Source of the DNA: Micavibrio sp. UBA6147
GTDB taxonomy: Bacteria > Pseudomonadota > Alphaproteobacteria > Micavibrionales > UBA1664
Direction of reading: 5' to 3'
DNA: 64,000 nt
Assembly: GCA_002423185.1 (NCBI GenBank)
Contig: DIUX01000002.1
Coordinates: forward strand, 310,001-374,000
Made by a program: the position numbers and the translations under genes. This document shows positions 51,825 to 62,084 of the stretch, piece by piece (within the stretch, counting starts at the first letter, position 1; each line of letters starts with the position of its first letter). Under the pieces are notes generated by a model. It was given only the letters and a program-made list of their open reading frames with translations, had not been told where the DNA came from and did not search any database.

Positions 51825-52742
51825 CTAGCCCAAACGGCGGGTTACAGGCGCAGCATGAATAGGCATGGAGGGTGTTGCATCAGTCGGCAAGGCCGCAATC
51901 TCGGCCACCAGCTTCAAAATAATCGCCCGTTCAAAATCGGCAAAGCCTATGGCGGGGAAAATCCGCCCGTCAGGCGCTATATGGTCTTGGTAATAATCGG
52001 CGAGCTCCTCACCCTGCGTCATAATCGGCAATCCGTTCACCGCAACGCCAAGGATCATCGCCCGCTCGCGCAATTCCTGCGCCATCTTGTTATGCTCGGA
52101 TCGTGTCGCATCGGGGGATTCCATCGCCCCGCGATTGGGGCGGGCAATATATAAATCATCCTCACCATCGCCTTGAATATCGACAACGCGATCGGCGGTC
52201 GGGTTCGGGCAAGACGCCGCGTGGTCAATCGAGTCCGACAGAGCATGCAACAACGTCGTGCCGCCGCCATCATAGGGGCGATCATAGGTCAATCCGCGGA
52301 AATAGGCACTGAGCCGCGCCGCATCACCCGCCGAGCTCAACACATGCCACTGCGCCCCCGCCACATTGACGTTGCCGCCATAGGTCACATCCAGCACCGC
52401 GATGCTGCCGCGGCTTTGGATCGCCCCGATCACGGCGGGGTGTTCAAAGGCGCGCGCCAATCCTTCGGTCTGCAATGTCCATTCCACAGGGTCAATCGAC
52501 CCGCTCATATCCAGCGCCACAACAAGGCACAGATCAACCCGTGCTGCGCCCGCAGGGGCATACACGCCGGACAGGCCGGCAATGGCAACGCCTGCATCGC
52601 CGTTTGATAAAGGCGCTGATTCCTGAGCCACCGCCATCGGCGCAAAAACGGATTGGAGCAAGAATGCCGCCCCCGTGAGGCCTGCGCGCGCTGTTTTCAG
52701 TGGCTGAGCAACATAATCTATGGCGGCTGATTGACGGAGCAT
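51825..52742 (-). CDS. DUF1194 family VWA-domain exported protein
   Basis: 305 aa. Possible signal peptide (about 1-40, ending near PMAVAQE). The von Willebrand A fold shows the MIDAS start VVALDMSGSIDPVEW, a second metal loop GGGTTLLHAL, and VVDIQGDGEDD, as in DUF1194. Members are alphaproteobacterial proteins of unknown role. It is separate from the mutM transcript by ~60 nt on the same strand and could be its upstream neighbour in one unit. Confidence 0.82.
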   Translation of the reverse strand: MLRQSAAIDYVAQPLKTARAGLTGAAFLLQSVFAPMAVAQESAPLSNGDAGVAIAGLSGVYAPAGAARVDLCLVVALDMSGSIDPVEWTLQTEGLARAFEHPAVIGAIQSRGSIAVLDVTYGGNVNVAGAQWHVLSSAGDAARLSAYFRGLTYDRPYDGGGTTLLHALSDSIDHAASCPNPTADRVVDIQGDGEDDLYIARPNRGAMESPDATRSEHNKMAQELRERAMILGVAVNGLPIMTQGEELADYYQDHIAPDGRIFPAIGFADFERAIILKLVAEIAALPTDATPSMPIHAAPVTRRLG

Positions 52743-52940
52743 AATTGGCAGTCCCTGTATTTATTATTTTTCATAATATATACTCAACGCGCCATTCCTG
52801 TCAAATTTTATATGCGCCGCCAAGCAACTTGCCAAAAACACTTTAATCCCTCGTCATTTCGCGCTATGGTCGCACCCGAATAAGCTTCCGGCCTCAGGGC
52901 AGAATCGGACACAAGATTGAACAACACGAAGGAATTTACG

Positions 52941-53270
52941 ATGAGAGTTTCAGGCCTCCGCCCCGTTTTCACGCGCCTTGTGCCACCCGTCGCCGCCGTA
53001 ACCGACACGCCCGACCCCGCGCAGGACAACCCCGAAAAAGCCCGCAAGGAGCGCGAAGAAAAACTCCGCCAAACCCGCACCCAAGCCCGCGCAAAAGCGC
53101 AACGCTCGCGTGAGCTTCAAGCCATCCAGCTCGGCGCCGCCGCCTTGATTGTGGCGTTCCAACTCGTCACCGCCACCCCCGACATGGCGCAAGCCTCCAT
53201 CCAGCCCGACCCAACCCCCATCGTGCAGGTTCATGAAACGCCGCAAAAACAGATCAGGCTCGCGCGCTAA
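52941..53270 (+). CDS. Hypothetical basic protein with one hydrophobic segment
   Basis: 109 aa from ATG 52941, which has AAGGAA 7-8 nt upstream. Residues ~27-65 are a strongly charged helix (EKARKEREEKLRQTRTQARAKAQRSRE), then a hydrophobic stretch LGAAALIVAFQLVTATPDMAQ that looks like a membrane anchor or internal signal with cleavage near MAQA, and a Pro-rich tail. A good terminator follows at 53294. No family recognised. Confidence 0.55.
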   Translation: MRVSGLRPVFTRLVPPVAAVTDTPDPAQDNPEKARKEREEKLRQTRTQARAKAQRSRELQAIQLGAAALIVAFQLVTATPDMAQASIQPDPTPIVQVHETPQKQIRLAR

Positions 53271-53293
53271 GCAAAACAAAAAACAGTGAACAA

Positions 53294-53318
53294 AAAAGCG
53301 GGCAAAAAGCCCGCTTTT
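53294..53318. terminator. Bidirectional terminator
   Basis: AAAAGCGGGC and GCCCGCTTTT pair perfectly around AAAAA, between the hypothetical gene and the convergent agmatinase gene. Confidence 0.9.
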
Positions 53319-53342
53319 CTATATCGCGCTCAATCGCACGCA

Positions 53343-54284
53343 CTACATTTTCTTTTTCGTGAGGCTGTGGCTCAAGATTTTGTAGACCAGCTTGGCGACC
53401 AGAAAATCGCAGGCGTGAAGGCCTTGGGTCGGGGCGAGTTCGACGACGTCGGCGCCGACAATTTGCGCCTTGGACGACACGGCCTCCAGCGCCTCCATCA
53501 CATCGTCCCAGAACAATCCCCCGGGCTCCGGCGTGCCGGTGGCGGGCATCAAGGATGAATCAAACCCGTCGACATCAAACGTCACATAAACAGGCCCCGT
53601 GCCGACGGCGGCGGCGACATCCTGTGCCGTCCATTTCTTGCGGTCTTTTGCCCAGAAAATCTCGATCCGGTCTTTATTCGCCTCCAAAAACGGAATTTCA
53701 CCGGCGGAAATATTGCGAATTCCGACACTCACCAACCGTACGTTTGGATGGTCAAGGCATCGGCACATAGCGGCGGCGTGGGAATAATGCTCGCCGTCAT
53801 AGCCGTCGCGCAAATCCGCGTGGGCGTCAAATTGCAACACGGTGATTTGCTCATAACGCTTCGCGAACGGGCGGATCGCGCCCGCCGTCAGGCTGTGTTC
53901 GCCGCCCAAAGTCATCGGGAATTTGCCGGATTCCAGCGTATGCTCCACCGTGTCCGCCAATTGGTCGAGTGCGGCCTCAAGGTTTTTTGAGATTGGCTGC
54001 GGGCGCAATGTCGCAACGCCGTAATCGCGGAATGGCTCGCTCCAAAACACTTCGTCAAACAACTCGACCTGATGCGATGCCTCGACAATCGCCTGCGGAC
54101 CGTCGGCTGTGCCGCCGCCATAGCTCACGCTCGTTTCAAGACCAAACGGGATGATCCAGCTCTTCGCCGCTTCGGGTGATACGGCGTCTTCAGCGCCGAG
54201 TCCTAAAAACCCCTCCTGCGCATCCAAAAAGTAAGTGTCTTGGCTCAGACCGTTCTGAACGGTCGGTTTTTTAACGGCTGTCAC
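53343..54284 (-). CDS. speB: Agmatinase-family ureohydrolase
   Basis: 313 aa from a GTG at 54284, chosen because GAGGAG lies 7 nt before it; an upstream ATG would place that ribosome site inside the gene. Dinuclear manganese enzyme: metal ligands in GGEHSLTAG, QFDAHADLRDGYDGEHYSHA and TFDVDGFDSSLMPATG. Agmatine gives putrescine and urea. It is the last gene of a polyamine group after a PLP decarboxylase and a deoxyhypusine-synthase-like gene. Arginase or guanidinobutyrase activity cannot be excluded. Confidence 0.88.
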   Translation of the reverse strand: MTAVKKPTVQNGLSQDTYFLDAQEGFLGLGAEDAVSPEAAKSWIIPFGLETSVSYGGGTADGPQAIVEASHQVELFDEVFWSEPFRDYGVATLRPQPISKNLEAALDQLADTVEHTLESGKFPMTLGGEHSLTAGAIRPFAKRYEQITVLQFDAHADLRDGYDGEHYSHAAAMCRCLDHPNVRLVSVGIRNISAGEIPFLEANKDRIEIFWAKDRKKWTAQDVAAAVGTGPVYVTFDVDGFDSSLMPATGTPEPGGLFWDDVMEALEAVSSKAQIVGADVVELAPTQGLHACDFLVAKLVYKILSHSLTKKKM

Positions 54285-54400
54285 GATGCGCTCCTCTATT
54301 CTGTCGTTATATATTCGGCTCATATCCCCGCAAAGGAAAGGCCTCTCCTTTGCGGGTTTGTTTACAATTCCTGTTCAGCGCGCCGCATAGGCGCAGATTT

Positions 54401-55501
54401 TTAAAACAGCATCGATTTCACGATGGCGTTATCGGTCGCGCCTTCGTCAATGACTTTGGCGAGTTCCCATTTCTTGCGGGTTTTCCACGCGCCCCGATGA
54501 TACGCATCGGACGCCATGAGCGGCATAACCGAGGATGCCTCGGCAAACACCATTTGTTCAAAGGTTACGTCAACCTTGCCCCAGCTACAGGCTTCCTTGA
54601 GGGTTGAGGACGAACACGCCCCGTCCCGCACATCCGCGACCGTAATTTGAATGGCGTATTTATGCATCGCCGCTTCATGCCCCAAAATCTCGGCACAGAC
54701 TACCGTGTCTTGGACAAAGTTTTTCGGCACGCCGCCACCAACCATCAACAAACCGGTCGTGCCGGCATGGATTTTAAGCGCGGTCAATTCGCGGAAATCC
54801 GCCACAGCATCAATCATCATGTGTTTTTTCGGGTTCACGACCTGATGCTTCACAAGGCCGAAACCGGCGCTGGAATCGACAAAAGCGGGACAGAAAATCG
54901 GCACATTATGCTCGAACGCCAATTTGACGAGCGAGTTGTCTTTCTTGCCGTGCTTGGTGAGGTAACGACCCATTTCACGGATGAATTCGCGGCTGGAATA
55001 GGCGCGCGGCTCAAGCCCCTGCGCAATTTCGAAAATCGCGTGGTCACAGGCTTGCAATTCTTCTTCGTCGATATAAGTGTCGTAAATGCGGTCAATGTAC
55101 AAATCGCGCAAATCGCGGTCATCAACCGCGGAATCGGCCTGATAATGCTTGAACCCAAGCCCTTCGAAGAAGTCCATATCAACAATGCTGGCGCCCGTTG
55201 CGACAATCGCGTCGACCATGTTATTGGCGATCAAGTCGGCGTATAAATCCATGCACCCACCGGCCGATGTTGATCCGGCGAGAGTGAGGACAATGGCGCA
55301 ATCCTTGTCATTCAACATCATGTTGTAAATTTCCGCCGCGCGGCCTAGGTCGCGCGAGGTAAAGGACATGCCGCGCATCCCCTCAACAATCGGGCGGGCG
55401 TCAAACGATTTAATGTCGATATGCTGAACCTGTCTATTCAGCAGCGATGCCTTGCGGTTGTTTTCTGGCGATTTTGCGGCGGTTTTGAGCGGTGTGGTCA
55501 T
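54401..55501 (-). CDS. Deoxyhypusine synthase-like protein (possible homospermidine synthase)
   Basis: 366 aa. Matches the DHS family: the NAD-binding TLAGSTSAGGCMDLYADLI, VDAIVATGASIVDMDFFE, HAGTTGLLMVGGGVPKNF and the active-site segment EACSWGKVDVT with Lys309 in the place of the catalytic lysine. Bacteria lack eIF5A, so such proteins are thought to act on polyamines, for example forming homospermidine from putrescine. The neighbouring decarboxylase and agmatinase support this. AAGGA precedes the ATG, which lies 68 nt inside the decarboxylase frame. Confidence 0.85.
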   Translation of the reverse strand: MTTPLKTAAKSPENNRKASLLNRQVQHIDIKSFDARPIVEGMRGMSFTSRDLGRAAEIYNMMLNDKDCAIVLTLAGSTSAGGCMDLYADLIANNMVDAIVATGASIVDMDFFEGLGFKHYQADSAVDDRDLRDLYIDRIYDTYIDEEELQACDHAIFEIAQGLEPRAYSSREFIREMGRYLTKHGKKDNSLVKLAFEHNVPIFCPAFVDSSAGFGLVKHQVVNPKKHMMIDAVADFRELTALKIHAGTTGLLMVGGGVPKNFVQDTVVCAEILGHEAAMHKYAIQITVADVRDGACSSSTLKEACSWGKVDVTFEQMVFAEASSVMPLMASDAYHRGAWKTRKKWELAKVIDEGATDNAIVKSMLF

Positions 55502-56840
55502 GAGCAGTTTTTCCTTTGTTTAAAGCTGTTTTTACAAGAGGGGGTTTGGGGGCGCCCGCATCGTCATACAGGCATACGGTTTCAGATGTTCCGAATCCGT
55601 TAAAGTTTGTTCGCGTACAGGCGCTATACGCGCCTGCATGTTGGATTTCAATCCAGTCGCCCATGGCGATGTCGGATGGGAGGCAAAACGGCCCCTCCAT
55701 CATGTCCAGTGAGTCGCAAGTCGGCCCCGCAAAGCTAAAGTCGCGTAGCTCCACCGCGCCATTCTCGCCACCGCCGAAGGACGGCGCACCGTGTGATAGC
55801 GGCGCAGGTGAAAACGCCCCGCCCATCACGCCCGCCGTTCCCGCGCGAATAGCGCGTACGGGAAAACGCTGGTTCAACTGAGCGCCCGCATCAAACAACC
55901 CGCCATAGGTGCCGTCATTGATGTACAGGATATCGCGCTTGCGAAGCTCAACCCGCGCAATCAAAGACCCCGCCAGCGCCACCATATAGCGCCCCGGCTC
56001 CGCCAAGAGCGGAATATCACCAAGGCCATGCGCGGCCACGGCATCCGCAATCGCGGCAGTACAGTCTTCGAGGCTCGGGACGTCCTCCTGCCCCGGATAT
56101 GGCACAGGGAACCCGCCGCCGACATCCAGCGCATCCACGCGGAAACCGCACACATCCATAATGCCCGCCGCACAGGCCACGCCCTTGGCATAGGCTTGTG
56201 CCGCACTGATTTGCGTGCCGACGTGAAAGCTCATCCCCAATGTCTTCGCGAACGGGCGGGCGAGGGCGAGCAAATGGGCGGCTTCCTCCGGCGACGCGCC
56301 GAATTTGGATGAAAAATCAATCGCCGATTTTGTGCTTTTGGGCAGTGCCACCCGCACGAACAAGGTCAAGTCCTTCGCATAATCCGTTTCGCGCAGGATT
56401 TTATGAAGCTCGTCCTCACAATCCAGCACGAATGCCCGCACGCCATAGCGGTTATACGCGGTGCGAATCGCCTCCGGCGCTTTCACGGGGTGCATGAAAT
56501 ACAGCGTTGCGGTACTGGACAAGCGGCGGACAATGCGCACTTCCTCGAGCGACGCCACATCAAACGCATCAAACCCGCCGCGCAGCAGCGCCGCAATCAC
56601 CGCTTCATGCGGGTTGGTTTTGACGGCGTACATCGGACGCCCAGCGAACACGCGGCGGAAATGACGCGCCGTATCCTCAATCATGTCGGGGCGCAGGATA
56701 TAAACCGGATGCGCGGGGCGCAAACGCGCCACCAACGTGTCCACATCGCCGTGGAAAACGGGGGTTTGCATGCTCTGTACGCCCTGCTGTCGTCGTCGGA
56801 CGGAGGCGGCGCGGGGCAAACGAATTACTGTATTGGTCAT
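55434..56840 (-). CDS. Fold type III PLP decarboxylase (ornithine decarboxylase-like)
   Basis: 468 aa from the ATG at 56840, with AGGA 9 nt upstream; an ATG three codons earlier has no spacing. PLP Lys74 in MYAVKTNP, the glycine loop LDVGGGFPVPYPG, the phosphate-site EPGRYMV, and the C-terminal catalytic Cys in GPTCDSLDMM mark ornithine/lysine decarboxylases. The last ~22 residues are translated from DNA that also encodes the start of the DHS-like gene (68-nt overlap). It makes putrescine (or cadaverine), which would feed the DHS-like enzyme. It has a long, structured 5' UTR. Confidence 0.86.
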   Translation of the reverse strand: MTNTVIRLPRAASVRRRQQGVQSMQTPVFHGDVDTLVARLRPAHPVYILRPDMIEDTARHFRRVFAGRPMYAVKTNPHEAVIAALLRGGFDAFDVASLEEVRIVRRLSSTATLYFMHPVKAPEAIRTAYNRYGVRAFVLDCEDELHKILRETDYAKDLTLFVRVALPKSTKSAIDFSSKFGASPEEAAHLLALARPFAKTLGMSFHVGTQISAAQAYAKGVACAAGIMDVCGFRVDALDVGGGFPVPYPGQEDVPSLEDCTAAIADAVAAHGLGDIPLLAEPGRYMVALAGSLIARVELRKRDILYINDGTYGGLFDAGAQLNQRFPVRAIRAGTAGVMGGAFSPAPLSHGAPSFGGGENGAVELRDFSFAGPTCDSLDMMEGPFCLPSDIAMGDWIEIQHAGAYSACTRTNFNGFGTSETVCLYDDAGAPKPPLVKTALNKGKTAHDHTAQNRRKIARKQPQGIAAE

Positions 56841-56859
56841 ATCGGACATTCCTAAAAAT

Positions 56860-57258
56860 CGGGTGAAAACAGGCGTAAAGATCGGGCCAAGCACTATTGC
56901 CGCCTTCTTGCATGCTCCGCTCAAAGATAAGAGCGAAAAGGCAAGACAGACGGTTCAGCTCAAAGCCGCGCCGGTTATCCTTTACAGATGCCGCCAAGCA
57001 TCTTGTGAGTCATCACGCCAAGCGTGAAGGACGAAACACCACAAGGGGTTCCGTCACAAAGGACCAGATTTTCAGAAAATACAATGCAGGGGTTTTGGCC
57101 CCATGCAACAGTAACACTACGGATCATCGCAAACTCTTTCAAAGCTCTTTGCCGGATGCTTGCCCGAAACGGGGCGCCCATACGGCCGGTTCAAAACGTT
57201 CACGCCGTTGTATAACCATGCCTGACTTGGTGTCAGAGGGGCCAGAGACACGTACGTA
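56860..57258 (-). promoter_or_regulatory. Long structured leader of the polyamine operon, speF-type RNA candidate
   Basis: A ~418-nt untranslated leader precedes the decarboxylase start. Hairpins seen on the minus strand include CACGC-TTG-GCGTG (around 57020), AGATGC...GCATCT (56986-57003), a GGGGCCAAAACCCC stem and the GGGCGCCCCG segment. Length, position before an ornithine-decarboxylase-type gene and alphaproteobacterial host match the speF RNA motif (known from comparative genomics), but no covariance search was possible. A 68-codon frame inside it (57181-56975) is probably not a gene. Confidence 0.5.
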
Positions 57259-57264
57259 ATCTTC

Positions 57265-57292
57265 TATATAAACACTCTAGCATATTTCGCAA
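57265..57292 (-). promoter_or_regulatory. Promoter of the polyamine operon
   Basis: On the minus strand TTGCGA (57292-57287) is followed after 16 nt by TATATA (57270-57265), which gives a start near 57258 and a ~418-nt leader. Confidence 0.55.
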
Positions 57293-57400
57293 CAAAAAAA
57301 TGCAAATTTCTTTGGCCGTTCAATGCGCTACGCCCCCTTTTTTCGCCCGTGAAAACAGCTTATTCTTTAAAAACAATCCCTTGGTGTTTTTGCGACTATT

Positions 57401-57430
57401 TGACGGGCCATAAAATGACGGGCCATAAAA
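57401..57430. repeat. 15-bp tandem duplication
   Basis: TGACGGGCCATAAAA occurs twice head to tail in the gap between the polyamine promoter and the groEL terminator. Confidence 0.9.
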
Positions 57431-57457
57431 TAATTTATGCGAAAGCCCCTCACGCAA

Positions 57458-57483
57458 AAAGGCCACCCCATGGGGCGGCCTTT
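57458..57483 (-). terminator. groESL terminator
   Basis: AAAGGCC...GGCCTTT with an inner CCCCATGGGG palindrome makes a near-perfect stem; on the minus strand it ends in TTTTTGCG. It lies 35 nt after the groEL stop. Confidence 0.85.
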
Positions 57484-57517
57484 CGCGTAATTTCACGTCG
57501 GGTCTGGACGCGGATGA

Positions 57518-59164
<1,647 letters not shown>

Positions 59165-59225
59165 AGTTTTTTCCTTTTCATAGCTGTTCAGAGTATTAAA
59201 GCGTTAGACAGGTTCAAACCGCGTA

Positions 59226-59519
59226 TTAAGCGGCTTCTACGATCCCGACAACGTCGCTTTCCTTCATCACCAACAGCTCTTCGCCGTTAATGGTAACTTC
59301 GGTTCCGGCCCATTTCGAGAACAGGACACGGTCGCCGGCTTTAACCTCCAGCGGAATAACTTTGCCGCTATCATCGCGCAAGCCAGAGCCAACAGCGACA
59401 ATTTGACCTTCGACGGGCTTTTCCTTGGCGGTATCAGGAATAATGATTCCACCGGCGGTTTTTGCTTCCTGTTCGATACGACGCAACAGGATCCGATCAT
59501 GCAAAGGACGAAATTTCAT
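59226..59519 (-). CDS. groES: Co-chaperonin GroES (Hsp10)
   Basis: 97 aa. FRPLHDRILLRRIEQEAKTAGGIIIPDTAKEKP contains the mobile loop with the GGIIIP tip that docks on GroEL. The RVLFSKWAGTEV and ESDVVGIVE ends are usual. It is the first gene of the heat-shock operon. Confidence 0.98.
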   Translation of the reverse strand: MKFRPLHDRILLRRIEQEAKTAGGIIIPDTAKEKPVEGQIVAVGSGLRDDSGKVIPLEVKAGDRVLFSKWAGTEVTINGEELLVMKESDVVGIVEAA

Positions 59520-59582
59520 TCGACTCTCCTCTTTACAAATTAAATGTTAAAATAGCTCCAGATCAGGGCGAGTCTTATGGTA

Positions 59583-59609
59583 TTAGCACTCACCCGACCC
59601 GAGTGCTAA
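59583..59609. promoter_or_regulatory. CIRCE element (HrcA operator)
   Basis: The exact inverted repeat TTAGCACTC - 9 nt - GAGTGCTAA, extended by GTA/TAC outside, lies 64 nt before groES. It is the HrcA binding site, so groESL is under HrcA heat-shock repression. Confidence 0.96.
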
Positions 59610-59809
59610 TACCTATACTCAAACTCCCCGCCGCGATCAAGTGAATTCTTTTTTATTCGCCTGCCTCAAACCCACATCCTTGATAATCCGCCGTTTATTA
59701 GGATTTTCTTAAACTTTGTTGCCTAAACTGTTATTTGGGAAATAAGGATTATTTTCGAGGGTCACGCCCCGCCCCTTGAAGCCGCCCCTTAACGTCAGAA
59801 GGAGCATAT

Positions 59810-60079
59810 ATGGACAATGACTTTCGCAAGCAATTCACCAGCGATTTCCGCCTGACAACGGCTGAAATTCTCTACCGCCTGCCCGACTATCCGGAATTGT
59901 TGCAAACCTATATCTGGCAAGATTACGACCTTGCGCCGCGTTTTCCCGTCCTCATGAAATTCCTGCATTTTTGGGAGAAGGAGCTTCAAGGCCCGCTCCA
60001 TTCCGTCACGGTGGCGCATAAGCGCATCATCGAACCGGCGAAATCGCGCTATGTCGCGCATGAATTCCGCCTGCATTAA
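59810..60079 (+). CDS. Usg family protein
   Basis: 89 aa. Matches the alphaproteobacterial Usg family: RLTTAEILYRLPDYPELLQTYIWQDYDLAPRFPVL, then FWEKELQGPLHSVTVAHKRIIEPAKSR and the terminal HEFRLH. Function unknown. AGGAG lies just before the ATG. It is divergent from groES. The 170-nt gap that follows contains a 12-bp duplication. Confidence 0.92.
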   Translation: MDNDFRKQFTSDFRLTTAEILYRLPDYPELLQTYIWQDYDLAPRFPVLMKFLHFWEKELQGPLHSVTVAHKRIIEPAKSRYVAHEFRLH

Positions 60080-60146
60080 CCCCCCGCTACTCCCCGCATT
60101 AATGACCGGCATCCGCCGCGCTTGCCGCCGATGAAGCTTGCTCAAA

Positions 60147-60170
60147 ACTGCCCATAGAACTGCCCATAGA
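60147..60170. repeat. 12-bp tandem duplication
   Basis: ACTGCCCATAGA occurs twice in tandem and is followed by a partial third ACTG. It lies in the gap between usg and the methyltransferase gene. Confidence 0.9.
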
Positions 60171-60248
60171 ACTGTGTGCTTGCATAATGCCTGCTCGATG
60201 CGTTAAACAAGGCCTCAACACCCTTGGCTTAACAGAAAGCACCCGCAT

Positions 60249-61316
60249 ATGGCCTCATCATCGGCTTGGCTTGATACCCTTCATTATATGGCTCAAAACT
60301 TTATCGAAGATGGCGAAGGTCGTTCCTTGGGCAAGACTTTATTGCTCCACCTTCCCGAATCCGCCGTTGCCGCCATAGACGATATTCGCGAAGTCCATGC
60401 CCTCGCCCTGTTTCACGGTGACAACAGCGCCACCGCCTTGCAATGCGATGAAACACCAAATAGCTATGACACCGTTTTCATCCGCGCCGTTCAAAACACC
60501 GATGAAATGCTCGGCTCTGTCGCGCGCGGTTATGCCGCCTTGCGCGATGACGGCGGAAATTTGTTCATCGCCCAAAATAACGACACCGGCGCCAAGAGCC
60601 TTGAAAAACACCTCAAGGCCGCCTTCGGCGCGATACCGGTGCTAAGCAAAAACAAAGGCCGCGGTTTTCGCATCATCAAGAATACGTCCGCCCCCACCGA
60701 CATGGCATTGCTTGCCGAATGGACAAAAAACGCCTCCCCGCGAATGGTGCGGGAGACGGGATATATCAGCCAGCCCGGCATTTTCGGTTGGGATAAAATC
60801 GACGCCGGATCGCGCTTTTTGTTGGAGAACCTGCCCCCCTTAAAAGGCCGCGCTGCCGATTTTGGGTGCGGCTATGGCTATTTGGCGTGCGAGGCGCTCG
60901 CCGCCCATCCTGCCCTTGTCCACATGACCGCGATTGACCATGATTTACGCGCCGTGTCCGCGGCCATTTTGAATATGGAGGAGCGCAGCCTGTCCAACAT
61001 CGACCCCGCCCGCGCCGCCGCCGTTTGGGGCGATTTATCGCGCCCGTACGCATCCCCCCAAGGGCCGTTCGATGCCATCGTGATGAACCCGCCATTCCAC
61101 AGCGGCAAACAAACCGACCTCGGCCTTGGCGCAAGTTTCATAAAAAACGCCTTTGAAAACTTGAAACGCGGCGCAAGCCTCTATATGGTCGCTAATCAGA
61201 CATTGCCGTATGAGCACAGCTTGCAAGAGGTTTTCGGCAATTACGCAATGATGGCGCAGAGCAAAGGGTTTAAAATCCTGCGCGCCGACAAGACGCATAA
61301 CAAAACAAACAAATAA
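60249..61316 (+). CDS. RsmC-like class I SAM-dependent methyltransferase
   Basis: 355 aa. Two-domain build of RsmC/RlmG: a degenerate N-terminal methyltransferase-like half, then a catalytic half with SAM motif I AADFGCGYGYLACEAL (about 200-215), acidic AIDHDLRAV, and the N6/N2-type motif IVMNPPFHSG. It probably forms N2-methylguanine in 16S rRNA. The FGWDKIDAGSRFLLENLPP segment before motif I is characteristic of RsmC. It is 17 nt before the first HAD gene, so it may begin an operon of three. Confidence 0.85.
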   Translation: MASSSAWLDTLHYMAQNFIEDGEGRSLGKTLLLHLPESAVAAIDDIREVHALALFHGDNSATALQCDETPNSYDTVFIRAVQNTDEMLGSVARGYAALRDDGGNLFIAQNNDTGAKSLEKHLKAAFGAIPVLSKNKGRGFRIIKNTSAPTDMALLAEWTKNASPRMVRETGYISQPGIFGWDKIDAGSRFLLENLPPLKGRAADFGCGYGYLACEALAAHPALVHMTAIDHDLRAVSAAILNMEERSLSNIDPARAAAVWGDLSRPYASPQGPFDAIVMNPPFHSGKQTDLGLGASFIKNAFENLKRGASLYMVANQTLPYEHSLQEVFGNYAMMAQSKGFKILRADKTHNKTNK

Positions 61317-61333
61317 CGGAAATAAACAGCATC

Positions 61334-62035
61334 ATGACCGATTTATCGCATATTCAAGGTGTCATTTGGGATCTGGACGACACACTCTATTCGGTCAACG
61401 CCGACCTCAAACGCTCGATGCGCGAGTCCGTTGCCAAAACCGTTGTCGATATGGGGCACTCCATAAGCTATGAAGAAGCGCTCAAACTCGCTGAAGAATC
61501 CCAAGCCGTTCACCGCTTGACGGTGCGCTTGCTGCTCGAAAAATTCAACCTCACGCACGAAGAACTGCACATCCCGTTTCACGCCAATATGGATCACAGC
61601 GTTATTCCCGCGGATGAACGCCTGCCCCTCGCCTTTGAATCCGCCGGCCATCTTGACCATGTTTTGGTCACCCATGCCAGCCGCGATTGGGCGCTGCGGA
61701 TGCTTGACCATCTCGGCATCGCCGATTTCTTTCGCCCCGAAGCGATTTTCGGCCTCGAAAACATCGATTTTGAGAAAAAAGAAAGCAGCGAACGCGCCAC
61801 CAAAACCGGCCTGTCCGTCATGGGCTTGAACCCCGACCAAGTGATGTTCGCCGAAGACCGTGATTATAACCTCGCCATTCCGCACCGCCTTGGCCTCACC
61901 ACGGTTTTGATCGATCATCCGTCACAGCCACGCGATTTACCAGCACACGTACACTACCGTTTCGACAACGCCGCCGACTTGCTCGACGCCGTGCTGCAAA
62001 GCCTCCACCAATCGAGCAAGACCGCCAAAAAATAA
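61334..62035 (+). CDS. HAD-superfamily hydrolase, pyrimidine-5'-nucleotidase-like (copy 1)
   Basis: 233 aa. HAD motif I WDLDDTLY (about 12-19), motif II THAS in HVLVTHASRDW, motif III with a Lys near NIDFEKKE, and motif IV FAEDRDYNLAIPHRLGL. The helical cap lies at about 30-90. Similar to pyrimidine 5'-nucleotidase/phosphoglycolate-type HADs. Followed by a paralogue at 49 nt. Confidence 0.82.
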   Translation: MTDLSHIQGVIWDLDDTLYSVNADLKRSMRESVAKTVVDMGHSISYEEALKLAEESQAVHRLTVRLLLEKFNLTHEELHIPFHANMDHSVIPADERLPLAFESAGHLDHVLVTHASRDWALRMLDHLGIADFFRPEAIFGLENIDFEKKESSERATKTGLSVMGLNPDQVMFAEDRDYNLAIPHRLGLTTVLIDHPSQPRDLPAHVHYRFDNAADLLDAVLQSLHQSSKTAKK

Positions 62036-62041
62036 AAAGAA

Positions 62042-62063
62042 AAAACGATCATAAAACGATCAG
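62042..62063. repeat. 11-bp tandem duplication between HAD genes
   Basis: AAAACGATCAT is followed by AAAACGATCAG, directly upstream of the ribosome site (AGGGGAAAAAGG) of the second HAD gene. Confidence 0.85.
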
Positions 62064-62084
62064 GGGAAAAAGGAAAAAACACCA

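Noticed and set aside
56975..57181. 68-codon frame in the polyamine-operon leader
   Set aside because: No ribosome site or family. The region is better explained as a structured leader RNA, though a short regulatory peptide cannot be fully excluded.
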